From Methanocorpusculum labreanum Z (GTDB taxonomy: Archaea > Halobacteriota > Methanomicrobia > Methanomicrobiales > Methanocorpusculaceae), in the NCBI RefSeq assembly GCF_000015765.1, contig NC_008942.1, forward strand, positions 1,379,921-1,443,920: a DNA stretch of 64,000 nucleotides, written 5' to 3'. Made by a program: the position numbers and the translations under genes. The notes beneath the pieces were generated by a model. The model saw only the letters and a program-made list of their open reading frames with translations, was not told the DNA's origin and did not search any database. Below, piece by piece: positions 41,821 through 52,054 of the stretch (the first letter of the stretch is position 1; every line of letters starts with the position of its first letter).

Positions 41821-42969
41821 CTATTGTCCGAACACCGATCTAAAAATTCCTTTGACACCGACCTTTCCGAATGTTCCATACAAAGATGGCTTCATCATAA
41901 GCCGCTTCAGCAGATCGGAAGGCCGGTCCATATCCCCGTAACGAACGATCAGATCAAGTATCTCTGGAGTATTCATTGCATCGATCATCGAATCGATATC
42001 TTCCGACTTCAGATTCCGGCGGAACTCGAGAGCCTTTAGACCCATATCCAGTTCACGACCGAAATCTTCGCGCCAGAGAGCTTCATACCCAGAAAGAAAT
42101 GCATCCGTCGTATCTCCGGTTTCCGCAGATTTAACGGCGATCTCCGCAGCAAACCGGGCAGAGCGGATCCCGGTATAGACTCCGCCGCCGGATGTCGGTT
42201 TTGGAAAACCTGCGGCATCGCCGACAAGCATGCAGCCCGACCCAAACGTTTTACGCCGGATCCCAAGTGGAATCGTACCCGTTACCGAGTGAAGGACGCT
42301 CCCTGGAAAACGTGCGAGGAATTCAGCAAAAAGATCAGGTACATTTTTCATTCCGCAAAGACCCACCCGTGCTCTTTTTTCAGACAAGGGAATGACCCAG
42401 GCAAAAAAATCGGGAGCGGCATTTGGATGAAGCTCGACAAGCGATGAATCTCCATCCCACGGAACTTCGGCCTGGATCCCGGAATAAATATAGGATGACG
42501 GCGGGATCCCAAGACTCCGGGCGGCAACACTCCGCGGACCATCTGCTGCGATCAAAATTGTATAGGGTATTTCCTCCCCGCCGGCAGTATGAATAATTTT
42601 TTTCTCCGGATTGAGCTTTGTCACGCAGGTCTTGAGAGAAAATTCAGCACCGGCCTCAGCCGCACGAACGGCAATTTCATGATCGAGTCTGCCTCTGTCG
42701 ACAACATAGGCTTTTGTCGTTTTTGCATCGAAAGAAAGAGAATGGCCCTCTGAGCCGCAGATTTTTGCTCCGCGGACCGTATTATACACGGACCTGTCCG
42801 AAACTTCGCATTCGGCAAAGGCATTATTCGAAAGAAGACCGGCACACTGGACAGGATACCCTATTGAGGCATGCTCTTCAAGAATCCTGGTGGAAAGACC
42901 TGCTTTGGCGCAGATTCGAGCGGCGGTCGATCCGGCTGGTCCCCCTCCTATGACGATGACATCAGACAC
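41821..42969 (-). CDS. geranylgeranyl reductase family flavoprotein (archaeal lipid saturation)
   Basis: A 382-residue FAD enzyme that hydrogenates the geranylgeranyl chains of archaeal ether lipids. N-terminal dinucleotide fold VIVIGGGPAGSTAARICAKA; the PxxYxWxFP-like substrate region is represented by the ADGPRSVAARSLG and FFAWVIPLSEKRARVGL segments; the second FAD motif is CMLVGDAAGFPKPTSGGGV (about 265-283). Length is slightly below the usual 390-400. Monocistronic, 121 bp upstream of cbiO on the same strand. Acting on a different isoprenoid cannot be excluded. Confidence 0.85.
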   Translation of the reverse strand: MSDVIVIGGGPAGSTAARICAKAGLSTRILEEHASIGYPVQCAGLLSNNAFAECEVSDRSVYNTVRGAKICGSEGHSLSFDAKTTKAYVVDRGRLDHEIAVRAAEAGAEFSLKTCVTKLNPEKKIIHTAGGEEIPYTILIAADGPRSVAARSLGIPPSSYIYSGIQAEVPWDGDSSLVELHPNAAPDFFAWVIPLSEKRARVGLCGMKNVPDLFAEFLARFPGSVLHSVTGTIPLGIRRKTFGSGCMLVGDAAGFPKPTSGGGVYTGIRSARFAAEIAVKSAETGDTTDAFLSGYEALWREDFGRELDMGLKALEFRRNLKSEDIDSMIDAMNTPEILDLIVRYGDMDRPSDLLKRLMMKPSLYGTFGKVGVKGIFRSVFGQ

Positions 42970-43040
42970 GTATGATTCTGTTGGTCATACAAAAATAAAA
43001 ATAAGTGGGGGTTCCAACTGAGATTTTGGTAAACTGAATC

Positions 43041-43865
43041 TCAAATCCCGCGTTTCTTCGCTTCATCGTCAACAGAATTCTTCATGCTCCGGACATATGC
43101 CTTAAGTTCTGCAAGCATTCCTTCTTTATCCCCGAGATGATCCTCGATCCTTCCAACAATCGCGCTGCCGACAATAACCCCGTCCGCACCATGGCGGACG
43201 ATCTCAGCAGCATGTGCCGGCTCTGAGATCCCAAACCCGACGGCGACGGGCGTCTCGGTCCGTGCCTTGACACGGTCAAGAAGCGGGAAGGCATTTTCCG
43301 AAATCTCAGCACGCTTTCCGGTGACCCCAAGGGAAGAGACCAGATAGATGAAGCCGGAAGCGAGCGAAACGATCATATCAAGCCGCTCGTCCGAGGTCGT
43401 CTGCGTCACTAGGAAAATCTGTGCGAGCCCGGTCCGCTCTGAAGCTTTCAGGGCAGGCTCGATTTCTTCCGGCGGCATATCAACAATCAAAATCCCGTCG
43501 ACGCCAGCCTCTTTTGCTTCATCATAGAATCGGTCGATACCGCGGCGGAACACGATATTGCAGTAGACAAGAAATACGATCGGAACATCCGAGTAACTTC
43601 GAACCGCTTTCACGATCTCAAATACACCTCCGGTTGTAATGCCTGCATTAATCGCCCGATTATCAGCGCTCTGGATCACACCTCCGTCGGCAACGGGATC
43701 GGAAAAGGGAACTCCCAATTCCAAAACATCGCAGCCTCCGTCGATCAAGGCTTTCGCGATCTCAATCGAATCAGACATATTTGGATCGCCGGCAACGGTG
43801 TATCCGACGAAACCGGGTTTTGCAAACGCTGCAAAAACCCTCTCTTTTCCGGATTTTGCCGGCAT
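43041..43865 (-). CDS. trpA: tryptophan synthase alpha chain
   Basis: A 274-residue TIM barrel that cleaves indole-3-glycerol phosphate to indole. Catalytic Glu and Asp in VLELGVPFSDPVADG and GILIVDMPPEE; phosphate-binding GFGISEPAHA and GVIVGSAIV near the C-terminus. Last gene of trpEGDCFBA; its ATG shares a base with the trpB stop. Confidence 0.95.
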   Translation of the reverse strand: MPAKSGKERVFAAFAKPGFVGYTVAGDPNMSDSIEIAKALIDGGCDVLELGVPFSDPVADGGVIQSADNRAINAGITTGGVFEIVKAVRSYSDVPIVFLVYCNIVFRRGIDRFYDEAKEAGVDGILIVDMPPEEIEPALKASERTGLAQIFLVTQTTSDERLDMIVSLASGFIYLVSSLGVTGKRAEISENAFPLLDRVKARTETPVAVGFGISEPAHAAEIVRHGADGVIVGSAIVGRIEDHLGDKEGMLAELKAYVRSMKNSVDDEAKKRGI

Positions 43866-45061
43866 TACTCCTCACCTCCAAACATCTTTGAAACCGACGA
43901 GACATCCTTATCCCCTCTTCCGGATAAGCATATGACCACGATATCATCGCGGTCGAAAGAATCCCTGTTTTTGAGAACATACGATACCGCATGGGCCGAT
44001 TCGAGAGCTGGAATGATACCTTCCGTCCGTGAAAGATAGGAGAAGGCCTCAAGGACCTCGTCATCCATCACGTAGGAATACTCGACACGATTCAAATCTT
44101 TCAGCATGCTGTGTTCAGGCCCGACCCCGGGGTAGTCGAGTCCAGCCGAGATGGAATGCGTCACGCCGACCTGTCCGTCATCATTCTGGATAAGATAGGA
44201 AAGAGCCCCGTGCAGAATCCCTGGACTGCCGGTGTTCAGCGTTGCACCGTTATTTCCGGGAGTGAGGGCACGCCCTCCTGCTTCCACGCCGACCATCCGG
44301 ACGTCGTCGTTCAGCATCGGGTAAAACATTCCTATCGCATTCGAGCCACCGCCGACGCAGGCAACAAGCGTGTCCGGGAGTCTTCCTTCTTTCTCAAGAC
44401 ACTGACGTCTTGTTTCCTCACCGATGACCGACTGGAAGTCCCTGACGATCATGGGGAAGGGGTGGGGACCCACAACCGATCCAATCAGATAGTGGGTGTA
44501 GTCAACGGTCTTTGCCCATTCGCGCAAGGCCTCGTTGGTTGCATCCTTCAGTGTCTTCGTCCCGGAACTGACAGGATGGACCTTCGCCCCCATGAGTTCC
44601 ATTCTAAATACGTTCAGTTTCTGTCTCTCGCAGTCTTCCTCGCCCATGAACACTTCGACCGGCAGATTGAGAGCCGCTCCGGCAATTGCCGTTGCAACGC
44701 CGTGTTGTCCGGCCCCGGTCTCTGCGATCAGGCGTTTTTTACCCATTGCTTTTGCGAGAAGAGCCTGCCCAAGGGTGTTATTGAGTTTATGCGCCCCGCC
44801 GTGAACAAGATCCTCGCGCTTGAGATAGACCTTACACCCGCAGTACTCAGACATATTCCTGCAGAACGTAAGGGGCGTCTCGCGTCCGGCAAACTCCGTC
44901 AGATACGAGTTGAGTTCAGCCTTGAACCCCGGGTCGTCTTTTAATCTGTGGTACGCGCTGTCCAGCTCGTAGAGAGCCGCCATGAGTGTTTCGGGGACGA
45001 ATCTTCCGCCGAACTCTCCATAATATCCTGTTTTTTCTTTCATACTGCTGGTCTCCTGCAA
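43865..45061 (-). CDS. trpB: tryptophan synthase beta chain
   Basis: A 398-residue PLP enzyme joining indole and serine. PLP lysine in [15 protein letters not shown] (about residue 92), [10 protein letters not shown], and the phosphate-binding GGGSNAIG loop. Length identifies TrpB1, the form partnered with TrpA. The frame start [10 protein letters not shown] could also begin at the inner ATG (MKEKTGYYG). Overlaps the 3' end of trpF by 22 nt. Confidence 0.96.
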   Translation of the reverse strand: MQETSSMKEKTGYYGEFGGRFVPETLMAALYELDSAYHRLKDDPGFKAELNSYLTEFAGRETPLTFCRNMSEYCGCKVYLKREDLVHGGAHKLNNTLGQALLAKAMGKKRLIAETGAGQHGVATAIAGAALNLPVEVFMGEEDCERQKLNVFRMELMGAKVHPVSSGTKTLKDATNEALREWAKTVDYTHYLIGSVVGPHPFPMIVRDFQSVIGEETRRQCLEKEGRLPDTLVACVGGGSNAIGMFYPMLNDDVRMVGVEAGGRALTPGNNGATLNTGSPGILHGALSYLIQNDDGQVGVTHSISAGLDYPGVGPEHSMLKDLNRVEYSYVMDDEVLEAFSYLSRTEGIIPALESAHAVSYVLKNRDSFDRDDIVVICLSGRGDKDVSSVSKMFGGEE

Positions 45062-45618
45062 ATTTCTATAAATTCACGCATCTTTTTTCTGTCTTTGATT
45101 CCCTTTGATTTTTCAACGCCGGATGAGACGTCGACGGCATACAGACGAAGATCCCGTATGGCATCGCCGACGTTGTCGGGCGTCAGGCCGCCGGCAAGTA
45201 TAACGGGAACCGCCGACTTTTCAACTACTTTTTGGGCATAACTCCGGTCATACACGATTCCCCGGCCGCAGCTCTGATCGATTACAACCGCATCGCATTT
45301 CTCGGAGATGCTGGCCTCTCCCGACGCCACACGGTAAATTTTTGTTCCAACACCTGCCGGGACTTTCAGATTTTGGGGAATCTGAATGGCGGTCGGTTTG
45401 AGGGAGAGGATGAGTTCCAGATCGCTTTGACTGTCTGTATTGGTAACGCAGATCTTCTCGGTGTTTGGACGAAGGGCGGCGAATATCTCTCTTGCCCGGC
45501 TGACCGGAACCGAACGTTTGGAATCCGAACAGACGACGATTCCAATCGCGTCGGCACCCTCTTCTTCCGCGATTAACGCATCCCTTACCGTGGTGATCCC
45601 GCAGATTTTTACACGCAT
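45040..45618 (-). CDS. trpF: phosphoribosylanthranilate isomerase
   Basis: A 192-residue TIM barrel. N-terminal [14 protein letters not shown] with the catalytic Cys, VCVTNTD-like strand, and C-terminal [14 protein letters not shown] and [15 protein letters not shown] phosphate-binding blocks. Overlaps trpC by 10 nt upstream and trpB by 22 nt downstream. Confidence 0.95.
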   Translation of the reverse strand: MRVKICGITTVRDALIAEEEGADAIGIVVCSDSKRSVPVSRAREIFAALRPNTEKICVTNTDSQSDLELILSLKPTAIQIPQNLKVPAGVGTKIYRVASGEASISEKCDAVVIDQSCGRGIVYDRSYAQKVVEKSAVPVILAGGLTPDNVGDAIRDLRLYAVDVSSGVEKSKGIKDRKKMREFIEICRRPAV

Positions 45619-46376
45619 ACGAATGCCTCCAAAGTTTTTTGCGGATCTGCAGACTTCATGAGAGAGGTTCCAATGAGAAAACCGTCACATAAATTTTTCA
45701 GACCAAGGACATCCTCAGGTGTTTTGATGCCGCTCTCGGAGATCACAGTAAGACCCGCATCCCGAAGAAGGCATGAGAGTTCTTCTGTTGTTTTCGTATC
45801 GACCGACATGTCATGGAGATTCCGGTTATTGATGCCGGTCAGCAGTGCCCCGGATTTTACGGCATTTTCCGCATCTTCCCGGTTCCTGACCTCGACCAGA
45901 GGTTCGAGATGCAGAGACTGGCAAAGAAGGATGAACTCTTCAAGCCGGTCCTGCAGAACATCGGCTATCAGAAGCACTGAATCGGCCTGCATGACGTAGG
46001 TTTCGTAGATCTGTTTTTCATCGACGATGAAATCCTTTCTAAGGATCGGAAGCCGGGTCCCGGATTTTGCTTTGGTGAGATTTTCCGCACTTCCGGAGAA
46101 GTAGAAAGGTTCAGTCAGAACGGAAACAGCACATGCCCCGCCCGATTCATACAGACGGGAGAGGTTCGCCGGATCCCTCCTCGAGTCAAGGGTTTTGTCC
46201 GAGGGAGTTTTGTATTTGATCTCAGCGATAACCGCATTTTTCCGGCCCTGGCAGTTTTTCACGGATTTGATGAGGCTTTGCGGAACATAGGTTGTCTCTT
46301 CGGAGGTTTTCCTTATAGAGGGGTCGAGCAGTGCTGCCCTTTCTCTTGAGCGGGCACAAATGTCATCAAGAATCAT
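45609..46376 (-). CDS. trpC: indole-3-glycerol phosphate synthase
   Basis: A 255-residue barrel with AVIAEIKYKTPSD (catalytic Lys/Glu), VSVLTEPFYFSGS, LRKDFIVDEKQIYE, LVEVRNREDAENAV and INNRNLHDMSVD. Overlaps trpD by 11 nt. Fifth step in the pathway order, fourth in the operon. Confidence 0.95.
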   Translation of the reverse strand: MILDDICARSRERAALLDPSIRKTSEETTYVPQSLIKSVKNCQGRKNAVIAEIKYKTPSDKTLDSRRDPANLSRLYESGGACAVSVLTEPFYFSGSAENLTKAKSGTRLPILRKDFIVDEKQIYETYVMQADSVLLIADVLQDRLEEFILLCQSLHLEPLVEVRNREDAENAVKSGALLTGINNRNLHDMSVDTKTTEELSCLLRDAGLTVISESGIKTPEDVLGLKNLCDGFLIGTSLMKSADPQKTLEAFVCV

Positions 46377-47388
46377 TTTTGCCTCCAGAAAGGAGAATCA
46401 GATTCTCCAGTTTCTCGAGCGCAAGGCCCGAATCGATGGATTTTTCCGCATATTTGATCCCATCCGCGATACTCCCTGCCCTCTCTCCAAGATAGATTGC
46501 AGCTGCGGCATTGAGGATGACGATATCCCGTCTCGGACCTTCATCTCCCGAAAGAACCGATCTGATTATGTGTGCATTGTACTGAGAATCTCCACCGAAG
46601 AGGGAGGCGGCATCGGCTTTTTGGAACCCGAAGGATGACGGATCCAAGGAATAACTCCTGACCTGCCCGTCGTTCACCTCGGAAACCTGAGTAATACCAG
46701 TCGTTGTTATCTCATCATATCCATCACCATGGACAACCATTGCTCTTTTCGTACCCAAAATATTGAGAACTTCGGCGATCTTTTCCGTGAGGGGAGAGTC
46801 ATAGACCCCAAGCAGCTGTGCATCGGCTCCTGCAGGATTCGAGAGGGGACCGATAAGATTGAAGAAGCTGCGGATACCGATCTCCTTTCTCACCTTGCCC
46901 GCATACTTCATAGCAGGATGATGGCTTTGGGCAAACATAAACCCTATGCCGTTTTCATCGATGATTTCACAGACCCTTTCCGGCGAAATATCGATTTTTA
47001 TCCCGAGGGCTTCCAGAACATCAGCGGATCCGCATTTGCTGGTCGCTCCCCGGTTTCCATGCTTGACGACAGTCACTCCAGCACCGGCCGCAGTAAAAGC
47101 CGCTGCCGTACTGATGTTGAAGGTGTTTTTTCCATCGCCTCCGGTGCCGCATGTATCGACAAGCATACCGTTTCTTTTCGGAGTTATTTGGACGGCGTTC
47201 TCCCGCATCACGGATGCAAAAGCGGCGATCTCGGAACTTGTCTCCCCTTTCATTACAAGGGCTGTAAGGAATGCGCCGATCTGACCATCGGTAGCGTTTC
47301 CTGACATGATATCCTGCATCGCCCCTTTTGCCTCGTAAACGCTCAGATCAGAATGTGATGCTACTTTTTTAATGCATTCTGCGATCAT
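46366..47388 (-). CDS. trpD: anthranilate phosphoribosyltransferase
   Basis: A 340-residue enzyme with the PRPP-binding VDTCGTGGDGKNTFNIST, KHGNRGATSKCGSADVLEAL, and MFAQSHHPAMKYAGKVRKE blocks. Separate from TrpG, unlike the fused enzyme of some bacteria. Start overlaps the trpG stop by 4 nt. Confidence 0.95.
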   Translation of the reverse strand: MIAECIKKVASHSDLSVYEAKGAMQDIMSGNATDGQIGAFLTALVMKGETSSEIAAFASVMRENAVQITPKRNGMLVDTCGTGGDGKNTFNISTAAAFTAAGAGVTVVKHGNRGATSKCGSADVLEALGIKIDISPERVCEIIDENGIGFMFAQSHHPAMKYAGKVRKEIGIRSFFNLIGPLSNPAGADAQLLGVYDSPLTEKIAEVLNILGTKRAMVVHGDGYDEITTTGITQVSEVNDGQVRSYSLDPSSFGFQKADAASLFGGDSQYNAHIIRSVLSGDEGPRRDIVILNAAAAIYLGERAGSIADGIKYAEKSIDSGLALEKLENLILLSGGKNDS

Positions 47389-47963
47389 CGGATCACTCCT
47401 GTATTCAGGAAATTTTTCATGATTTTGTCACCCGATTCTGTGAGGAGGCTTTCTGGATGGAACTGGAGCCCGAACACCGGATACTTTTTGTGGGAAACTG
47501 CCATGATCATCCCGTCTTCTTTGCTTCGTGCCGAAACCGACAGACAGGAGGGAAGGGACGATTCTTCAGCGGCAAGCGAGTGATACCGTGTCGCTTTGAA
47601 TGGATTTTCGACCCCGGCAAAGAGGCCGGTCCCGTCATGCAGAATCTCGGAGGTCATGCCGTGTACCGGTTTTCCGGTCCGAATGACTTTTCCTCCAAAG
47701 AAGTGGCATATCGCCTGGTGCCCAAGGCAAATCCCGAGAGTGGGGATCTCTTCTGAATAAGTTTCCAGGATATCCAGACAGAGGGCGGAGTCCTCCGGTT
47801 TTCCTGGACCCGGAGAAAGAACGATCCGGTCAAATTCCGACGCATCCGGGAGATCGTTTGGTCGGTCATTTTTAACCACGATCGGTTTTCCCCCGAGATA
47901 TCCTATCTGCTGACAGAGATTGTAGGTGAAACTGTCGTAACAGTCGATTACCAGAACGTTCAT
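47385..47963 (-). CDS. trpG: anthranilate synthase glutamine amidotransferase subunit
   Basis: A 192-residue class I amidotransferase: oxyanion segment LSPGPGKPED, nucleophile Cys in LGICLGHQAICHFFGG, and His-Glu in GLQFHPESLLTESG. Supplies ammonia to TrpE, encoded upstream with a 4-nt overlap. Confidence 0.96.
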   Translation of the reverse strand: MNVLVIDCYDSFTYNLCQQIGYLGGKPIVVKNDRPNDLPDASEFDRIVLSPGPGKPEDSALCLDILETYSEEIPTLGICLGHQAICHFFGGKVIRTGKPVHGMTSEILHDGTGLFAGVENPFKATRYHSLAAEESSLPSCLSVSARSKEDGMIMAVSHKKYPVFGLQFHPESLLTESGDKIMKNFLNTGVIR

Positions 47964-49486
47964 GCGATTTCACCCGCCGATTCAATTGCTGCCTTCATGC
48001 TTGCGGCCTTGTTTTCCGACTCGATGAATTCAGATGCAGGATTGGAATCCGCAACGATGCCGGCTCCGGACTGGAAATACGCAGTTTTGTCTTTTACCAC
48101 GACGGTCCGGATAAGGATCGCAAGATCCAGATTTCCATTAAATCCGATATAGCCGACGGCGCCGGCATACGGGCCGCGGGATGTCGGTTCAAGTTCATTT
48201 ATGATCTGCATAGCGCGAATTTTCGGTGCCCCGGAGACGGTTCCAGCAGGAAAACACGACATGAAGGCATCGAAGGAGGTCTGATCATCCGAAAGGATGC
48301 CCTCAACGGTCGATACGATGTGCTGAACATGGGAGAATTTTTCAACCGACATGAAGTCAGTCACCCGAACGCTTCCGTATTTGGAGACGCGGCCGATATC
48401 ATTTCTCGAAAGATCAACGAGCATCAGATGCTCGGCGCACTCTTTTTTATCAGCTAAGAGTTCCCTTTCCAGTTCGATATCCTCTTTTGCATCCTTCCCG
48501 CGCTTTCTGGTCCCGGCGATTGGAACCGAGGTGACCTGCCGCCCTTCCACTTTGATCAGCATCTCGGGACTTGCTCCGATGACCTGTTTGTCGGAGAAGT
48601 CCATGAAATACAGATAGGGACTCGGGTTCAGTTTCCTCATCTGCCGATATAGCCTAAAGGGATCGCTTTCATAAGGGACAGCGCATTGTTTTGAGATGAC
48701 AACCTGGAAGATATCCCCGTTGAGAATATACTCTTTTGCGGTTCTCACGAGATCTTCGAACCCGTTTTTTGATATGCCGGATGTATATGTTGATTCGGCC
48801 TTACCCATTTTTTCGCACGGAAATTTCTCTTCAAATGATGCTAATCCGCAGAGAGTCTTTTTCGCTGCGGAGATCTGACGAAGGGCCTCGGCGTATGCGG
48901 AATCGATGTCTTTTGAATCCATCCCGAATAAAAATCTGAGAATGGTGATCGTTCCACGCACATGATCGAATACAACATACTCTTCCGGCATCATGAACTC
49001 GGCAAGAGGGAAATCCCGCGGTTTTTCTTTGATGCCGGGGACGCTTAGGGTTTGAAGGGCCAGATCATACGAGAAGTATCCGGCAAGACCTCCGGCGTAT
49101 CCGGGAATATCAGGACTTTGATACTCGATACAGCGTAATAGTTCATTGAGCGAGTCCGCAGACACATCCCGGCCTTCGATTCCCTTCGCGGGAATGTATT
49201 TTCCGGAAATGCTGATTCCCGGATCTGCAGTTAGATGCATCAGAAGGCCGGTCCCAAGGACCGAGTATCGTGCATTATGTTCATTTCCTTCTATCGATTC
49301 GAGGAGAAAACCGTATTCTCCTCTGAGTGCCTCATAGGCAGATGCAGGCGAGATTCCCGAGTCGGTAAAAGTCGTATAAACGGGGATCAGCGTATTGGCC
49401 GTTAAGGTCTTTTTGAGCGCCGGTAATTCCTCTTTTGTGGGAAATACCGCATTTTGACCAGAGTCCCCGATTATACCAGTTTCCAT
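47960..49486 (-). CDS. trpE: anthranilate synthase component I
   Basis: About 508 residues from ATG 49486. Chorismate-binding core: [68 protein letters not shown]. The N-terminal LLESIEG is the likely tryptophan feedback site. The frame extends to 49567, but that would put the start inside the TATA/TGTACA region, so 49486 is preferred. First gene of the seven-gene operon; all joints overlap or abut. Confidence 0.93.
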   Translation of the reverse strand: METGIIGDSGQNAVFPTKEELPALKKTLTANTLIPVYTTFTDSGISPASAYEALRGEYGFLLESIEGNEHNARYSVLGTGLLMHLTADPGISISGKYIPAKGIEGRDVSADSLNELLRCIEYQSPDIPGYAGGLAGYFSYDLALQTLSVPGIKEKPRDFPLAEFMMPEEYVVFDHVRGTITILRFLFGMDSKDIDSAYAEALRQISAAKKTLCGLASFEEKFPCEKMGKAESTYTSGISKNGFEDLVRTAKEYILNGDIFQVVISKQCAVPYESDPFRLYRQMRKLNPSPYLYFMDFSDKQVIGASPEMLIKVEGRQVTSVPIAGTRKRGKDAKEDIELERELLADKKECAEHLMLVDLSRNDIGRVSKYGSVRVTDFMSVEKFSHVQHIVSTVEGILSDDQTSFDAFMSCFPAGTVSGAPKIRAMQIINELEPTSRGPYAGAVGYIGFNGNLDLAILIRTVVVKDKTAYFQSGAGIVADSNPASEFIESENKAASMKAAIESAGEIA

Positions 49487-49550
49487 TCCACCGGCATCAC
49501 CATCCGATTCGTATTGATTGTTTGCATAATTCACAACAATTGTTGTCTGT

Positions 49551-49576
49551 TGTACATATATATACATTACTGTACA
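49551..49576 (-). promoter_or_regulatory. trp operon promoter with paired TGTACA boxes
   Basis: TGTACA occurs at 49551-49556 and 49571-49576, start points 20 bp apart (two helical turns), on either side of a TATA-like TATATATAC. TGTACA is the consensus TRP box bound by the TrpY repressor upstream of the Methanothermobacter trp operon. A 14-bp palindrome ACAACAATTGTTGT lies just downstream at 49533-49546. No trpY gene is nearby. Confidence 0.6.
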
Positions 49577-49760
49577 AATAATTCAATGCGAGCCCGCCGT
49601 GGAACTAAATAAAGATCTACGCATAATTATCGTCCAAAGGCTCGGGAAAAAGAGATGAGCGCGCCCAATGAACAGGCATTCTGATAATGGTGAAGCGCGA
49701 AAAATTCAACTTTGATAAATGAAAGGAAGAAGTAAAAGAGATTCAAGTATTGATAAACAG

Positions 49761-49833
49761 TGCTGATATGGGGATTCGAACCCCAGTCGCCGGCGTGAGA
49801 GGCCGGCATGATTGGCCACTACACTATATCAGC
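49761..49833 (-). tRNA. tRNA-Glu (CTC)
   Basis: 73-nt cloverleaf: acceptor GCTGATA/TATCAGC, anticodon stem CCGGC/GCCGG, loop CTCTCAC (anticodon CTC), T-stem GGGG with TTCGAAT loop, discriminator A. CCA not encoded. No intron. Confidence 0.95.
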
Positions 49834-49967
49834 AGACAAAAGTGCGTAATAAGATTGACAGCAGGAATATTTATAGGTGACGAAGTTGGATAGAACTGAT
49901 AAGGGAAGAAGGGGATTATACGTCTGCATATCTTCATCATATCCCACTACCAATAAATATAGACACT

Positions 49968-51080
49968 ATGGGACTCGAAGAAGATATTCGTGCAATTGAG
50001 GACGAGATAAAAAATACCAAATACAACAAAGCTACCTCGCAGCACATCGGGCGTCTGAAAGCGAAACTCGCAAAAATAAAAGACGACATGGTCATGCGGG
50101 CAATCAAGTCCGTAGGCGGGGGAGAGGGATTTTCGGTAAAGAAATCCGGAGACGGGACAATCGTTCTTGTCGGATTCCCGTCTGTTGGTAAGTCCACGCT
50201 TTTGAACAAACTTACCGGCGCGCAGAGTGAAACCGGCTCATATGCGTTCACCACTCTTACCGTCGTTCCGGGCCTGATGGAGTACAAAGGCGCAAAGATC
50301 CAGATCCTCGATATTCCCGGACTGATCGCCGGCGCTGCAATGGGCAAAGGCAGAGGAAAGGAAGTTATTGCGGTCGTTCGAACCGCCGACCTTATCGTAA
50401 TCCTTGGAGATGTATTCAATGCCGTGCATGTGGACGTGCTGATGCGCGAACTTTACGACTCCGGCATTCGGATCAACAAACCTAAACCGGATATCACCAT
50501 CAAAAGAACCGGTGGAGGAGGTATCAGGCTGAACAGAGTCGGGGCCGTAAAACTTGGACTTGAAGAGGTCCGCGCCATTCTTGGTGAAAATAAAATCATG
50601 AACGCCGATGTTCTGATCCGCGGAAGCAACGTGACGCAGGATGATCTGGTGGATGCGATGCAGGGAAACAGGATTTACATCCCTGCATTCATTGCCATCA
50701 ACAAAGTCGATCTTATCAGCGATGCCCAGCGCAAAGAGGTCGAGGAACATATGCGCGAGAAATACGGCGTCGACCCCATCATGATCTCAGCTCACAAAGG
50801 CTATCATATTGAAGAACTTCAGGATGCGATCTACGAGCACCTCGGGTTCGTCAGAATCTACATGAAGCCATACGGCGAAGAGGCGGACATGGAAGAGCCG
50901 ATGATCATGCGCAAAGGCAGCACGATCGAGGATATCTGCCACCGGCTCCACCGGGATTTCGTCGATCAGTTCCGTTACGCAAAAATCTGGGGAACCTCAG
51001 TCAAACATGACGCAGCCAAAGTAGGTCTGAAACATGTGGTTGAGGATAATGATATCGTAACGGTCGTTACGAAGCTGTAA
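49968..51080 (+). CDS. DRG/Rbg-family GTP-binding protein with TGS domain
   Basis: A 370-residue GTPase of the translation-linked DRG family, universal in archaea and eukaryotes. N-terminal helical HTH segment (1-55), G1 GFPSVGKST (about 68-76), switch and G3 ILDIPGLIAGA, G4 AINKVDL, and a C-terminal TGS domain (about 292-369) with HRDFVDQFRYAKIWG and VVEDNDIVTVV. It probably associates with ribosomes. A TATA-like AATAAATATAGACA lies immediately upstream, so the mRNA may be nearly leaderless. The 3' end overlaps the convergent gene by 14 nt. Confidence 0.92.
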   Translation: MGLEEDIRAIEDEIKNTKYNKATSQHIGRLKAKLAKIKDDMVMRAIKSVGGGEGFSVKKSGDGTIVLVGFPSVGKSTLLNKLTGAQSETGSYAFTTLTVVPGLMEYKGAKIQILDIPGLIAGAAMGKGRGKEVIAVVRTADLIVILGDVFNAVHVDVLMRELYDSGIRINKPKPDITIKRTGGGGIRLNRVGAVKLGLEEVRAILGENKIMNADVLIRGSNVTQDDLVDAMQGNRIYIPAFIAINKVDLISDAQRKEVEEHMREKYGVDPIMISAHKGYHIEELQDAIYEHLGFVRIYMKPYGEEADMEEPMIMRKGSTIEDICHRLHRDFVDQFRYAKIWGTSVKHDAAKVGLKHVVEDNDIVTVVTKL

Positions 51081-51909
51081 TCAGCTCACGCAGACCCTGC
51101 AGTTCATGAACAGCGGCCCTTATGCCTTCAAGGAGCAGCGGGAGGTTAGCAGCCGTGAGAGAGACAAGCGAAGCTGCAAAAGCTGCATTATCAACGATTC
51201 CCGGCCTCATCTTTCGTGCAGCAAGAATCCTTTTGACGAGAAGAAGGAGAAGAGCCGACATGAAGGCAGAGGTCAAAAGAGAGAACAGCAGTCTGAAAAG
51301 GCGTTTGATTGGACCATCCAGCATTTCCGGAATTTTTTCCTCCGACTGCCCCTCATCCCCGTAGAGATATGCAGCGCCGGTGATGAGATAGGGCGCCGCA
51401 GCAGAAGCAAACATATCATACGCTCCGTCTTCTGAAAATATAACTTCAGAGACTGTTTTCTGCCCAACAAGAACATCTGTCAGGGCCTTCAGGAGAGAAA
51501 TATCATTTTCCGTATCCTTGGAGATCTCATCAGGCGCAGTGTAGATTGTCTGCAGGATCTCAACGATCTCCTCTGCCGAGAGAGAAGAAGCGGATTTTTC
51601 AGAAAACTCCTCGCCAAGAGAGACGGGAACGCCCGTAATTGCGAGGATCGGTTCGAAGTTTTCCGGCAGAAAACCGGCACTCTCCGCAACCCGCCGCAGG
51701 ACCACGGCAAGACGGCCGTCCAGAACATCAATATCGGCTTGAGGGATTTCAGACAAAGTGTCCGACCCAACGTCACAAAGAAGAGACACGGCCGTTTCAA
51801 GCGAAGCGAGCGCAGCATCCGTATTTCCCTCATGAAGATACCCCTCTGCGGTATCAAGTAAAGCGTTGATCGATAAAAAGCGGTCCGGGAACGTATCCTC
51901 TGAAGACAT
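51067..51909 (-). CDS. hypothetical protein, helical with C-terminal membrane segment
   Basis: 280 residues, no family recognised. Residues 10-65 look like a TPR-type helical pair (LLDTAEGYLHEGNTDAALAS). The middle is acidic and helical (SEKSASSLSAEEIVEILQ). Residues about 205-228 form one clear transmembrane helix (LFSLLTSAFMSALLLLLVKR); the last 40 residues are moderately hydrophobic and may be a second membrane contact. A membrane-anchored scaffold is one reading. Its 3' end overlaps the DRG gene tail. Possibly single-gene transcript. Confidence 0.65.
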   Translation of the reverse strand: MSSEDTFPDRFLSINALLDTAEGYLHEGNTDAALASLETAVSLLCDVGSDTLSEIPQADIDVLDGRLAVVLRRVAESAGFLPENFEPILAITGVPVSLGEEFSEKSASSLSAEEIVEILQTIYTAPDEISKDTENDISLLKALTDVLVGQKTVSEVIFSEDGAYDMFASAAAPYLITGAAYLYGDEGQSEEKIPEMLDGPIKRLFRLLFSLLTSAFMSALLLLLVKRILAARKMRPGIVDNAAFAASLVSLTAANLPLLLEGIRAAVHELQGLRELITAS

Positions 51910-51968
51910 GGATACAATAATGTATGCGAATTAACGTGATAAAGGATTACCAAGATTACAAAAGAGAA

Positions 51969-52054
51969 TTATTCAAACATCGATCTTTTCACTTCATTCC
52001 TGAAGTTGAATCCAACCCTTGCAGCTTTTTCACGTTTTTTGGCAGTTCACCTCC
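51969..52054 (-). other. strong Shine-Dalgarno with a short open frame but no start codon
   Basis: On the minus strand GGAGGTGA (52047-52054) follows a TATA-like TTTATATGATTATAAATC (about 52085-52102). Downstream a 24-codon open frame (51969-52043, reading AKKREKAARVGFNFRNEVKR and ending at TAA) begins right after the Shine-Dalgarno, but its first codons are ACT GCC, not a start. A GTG 13 nt after the signal opens only a 14-codon frame. It might be a degraded small gene. The rest of the 51910-52130 gap shows nothing. Confidence 0.3.

Noticed and set aside
49487-49567. An upstream TrpE start at 49567 or a Trp-codon attenuator leader
   Set aside because: The extension would overlap the TATA and TGTACA boxes and contains no tryptophan codons; the start at 49486 is more consistent.
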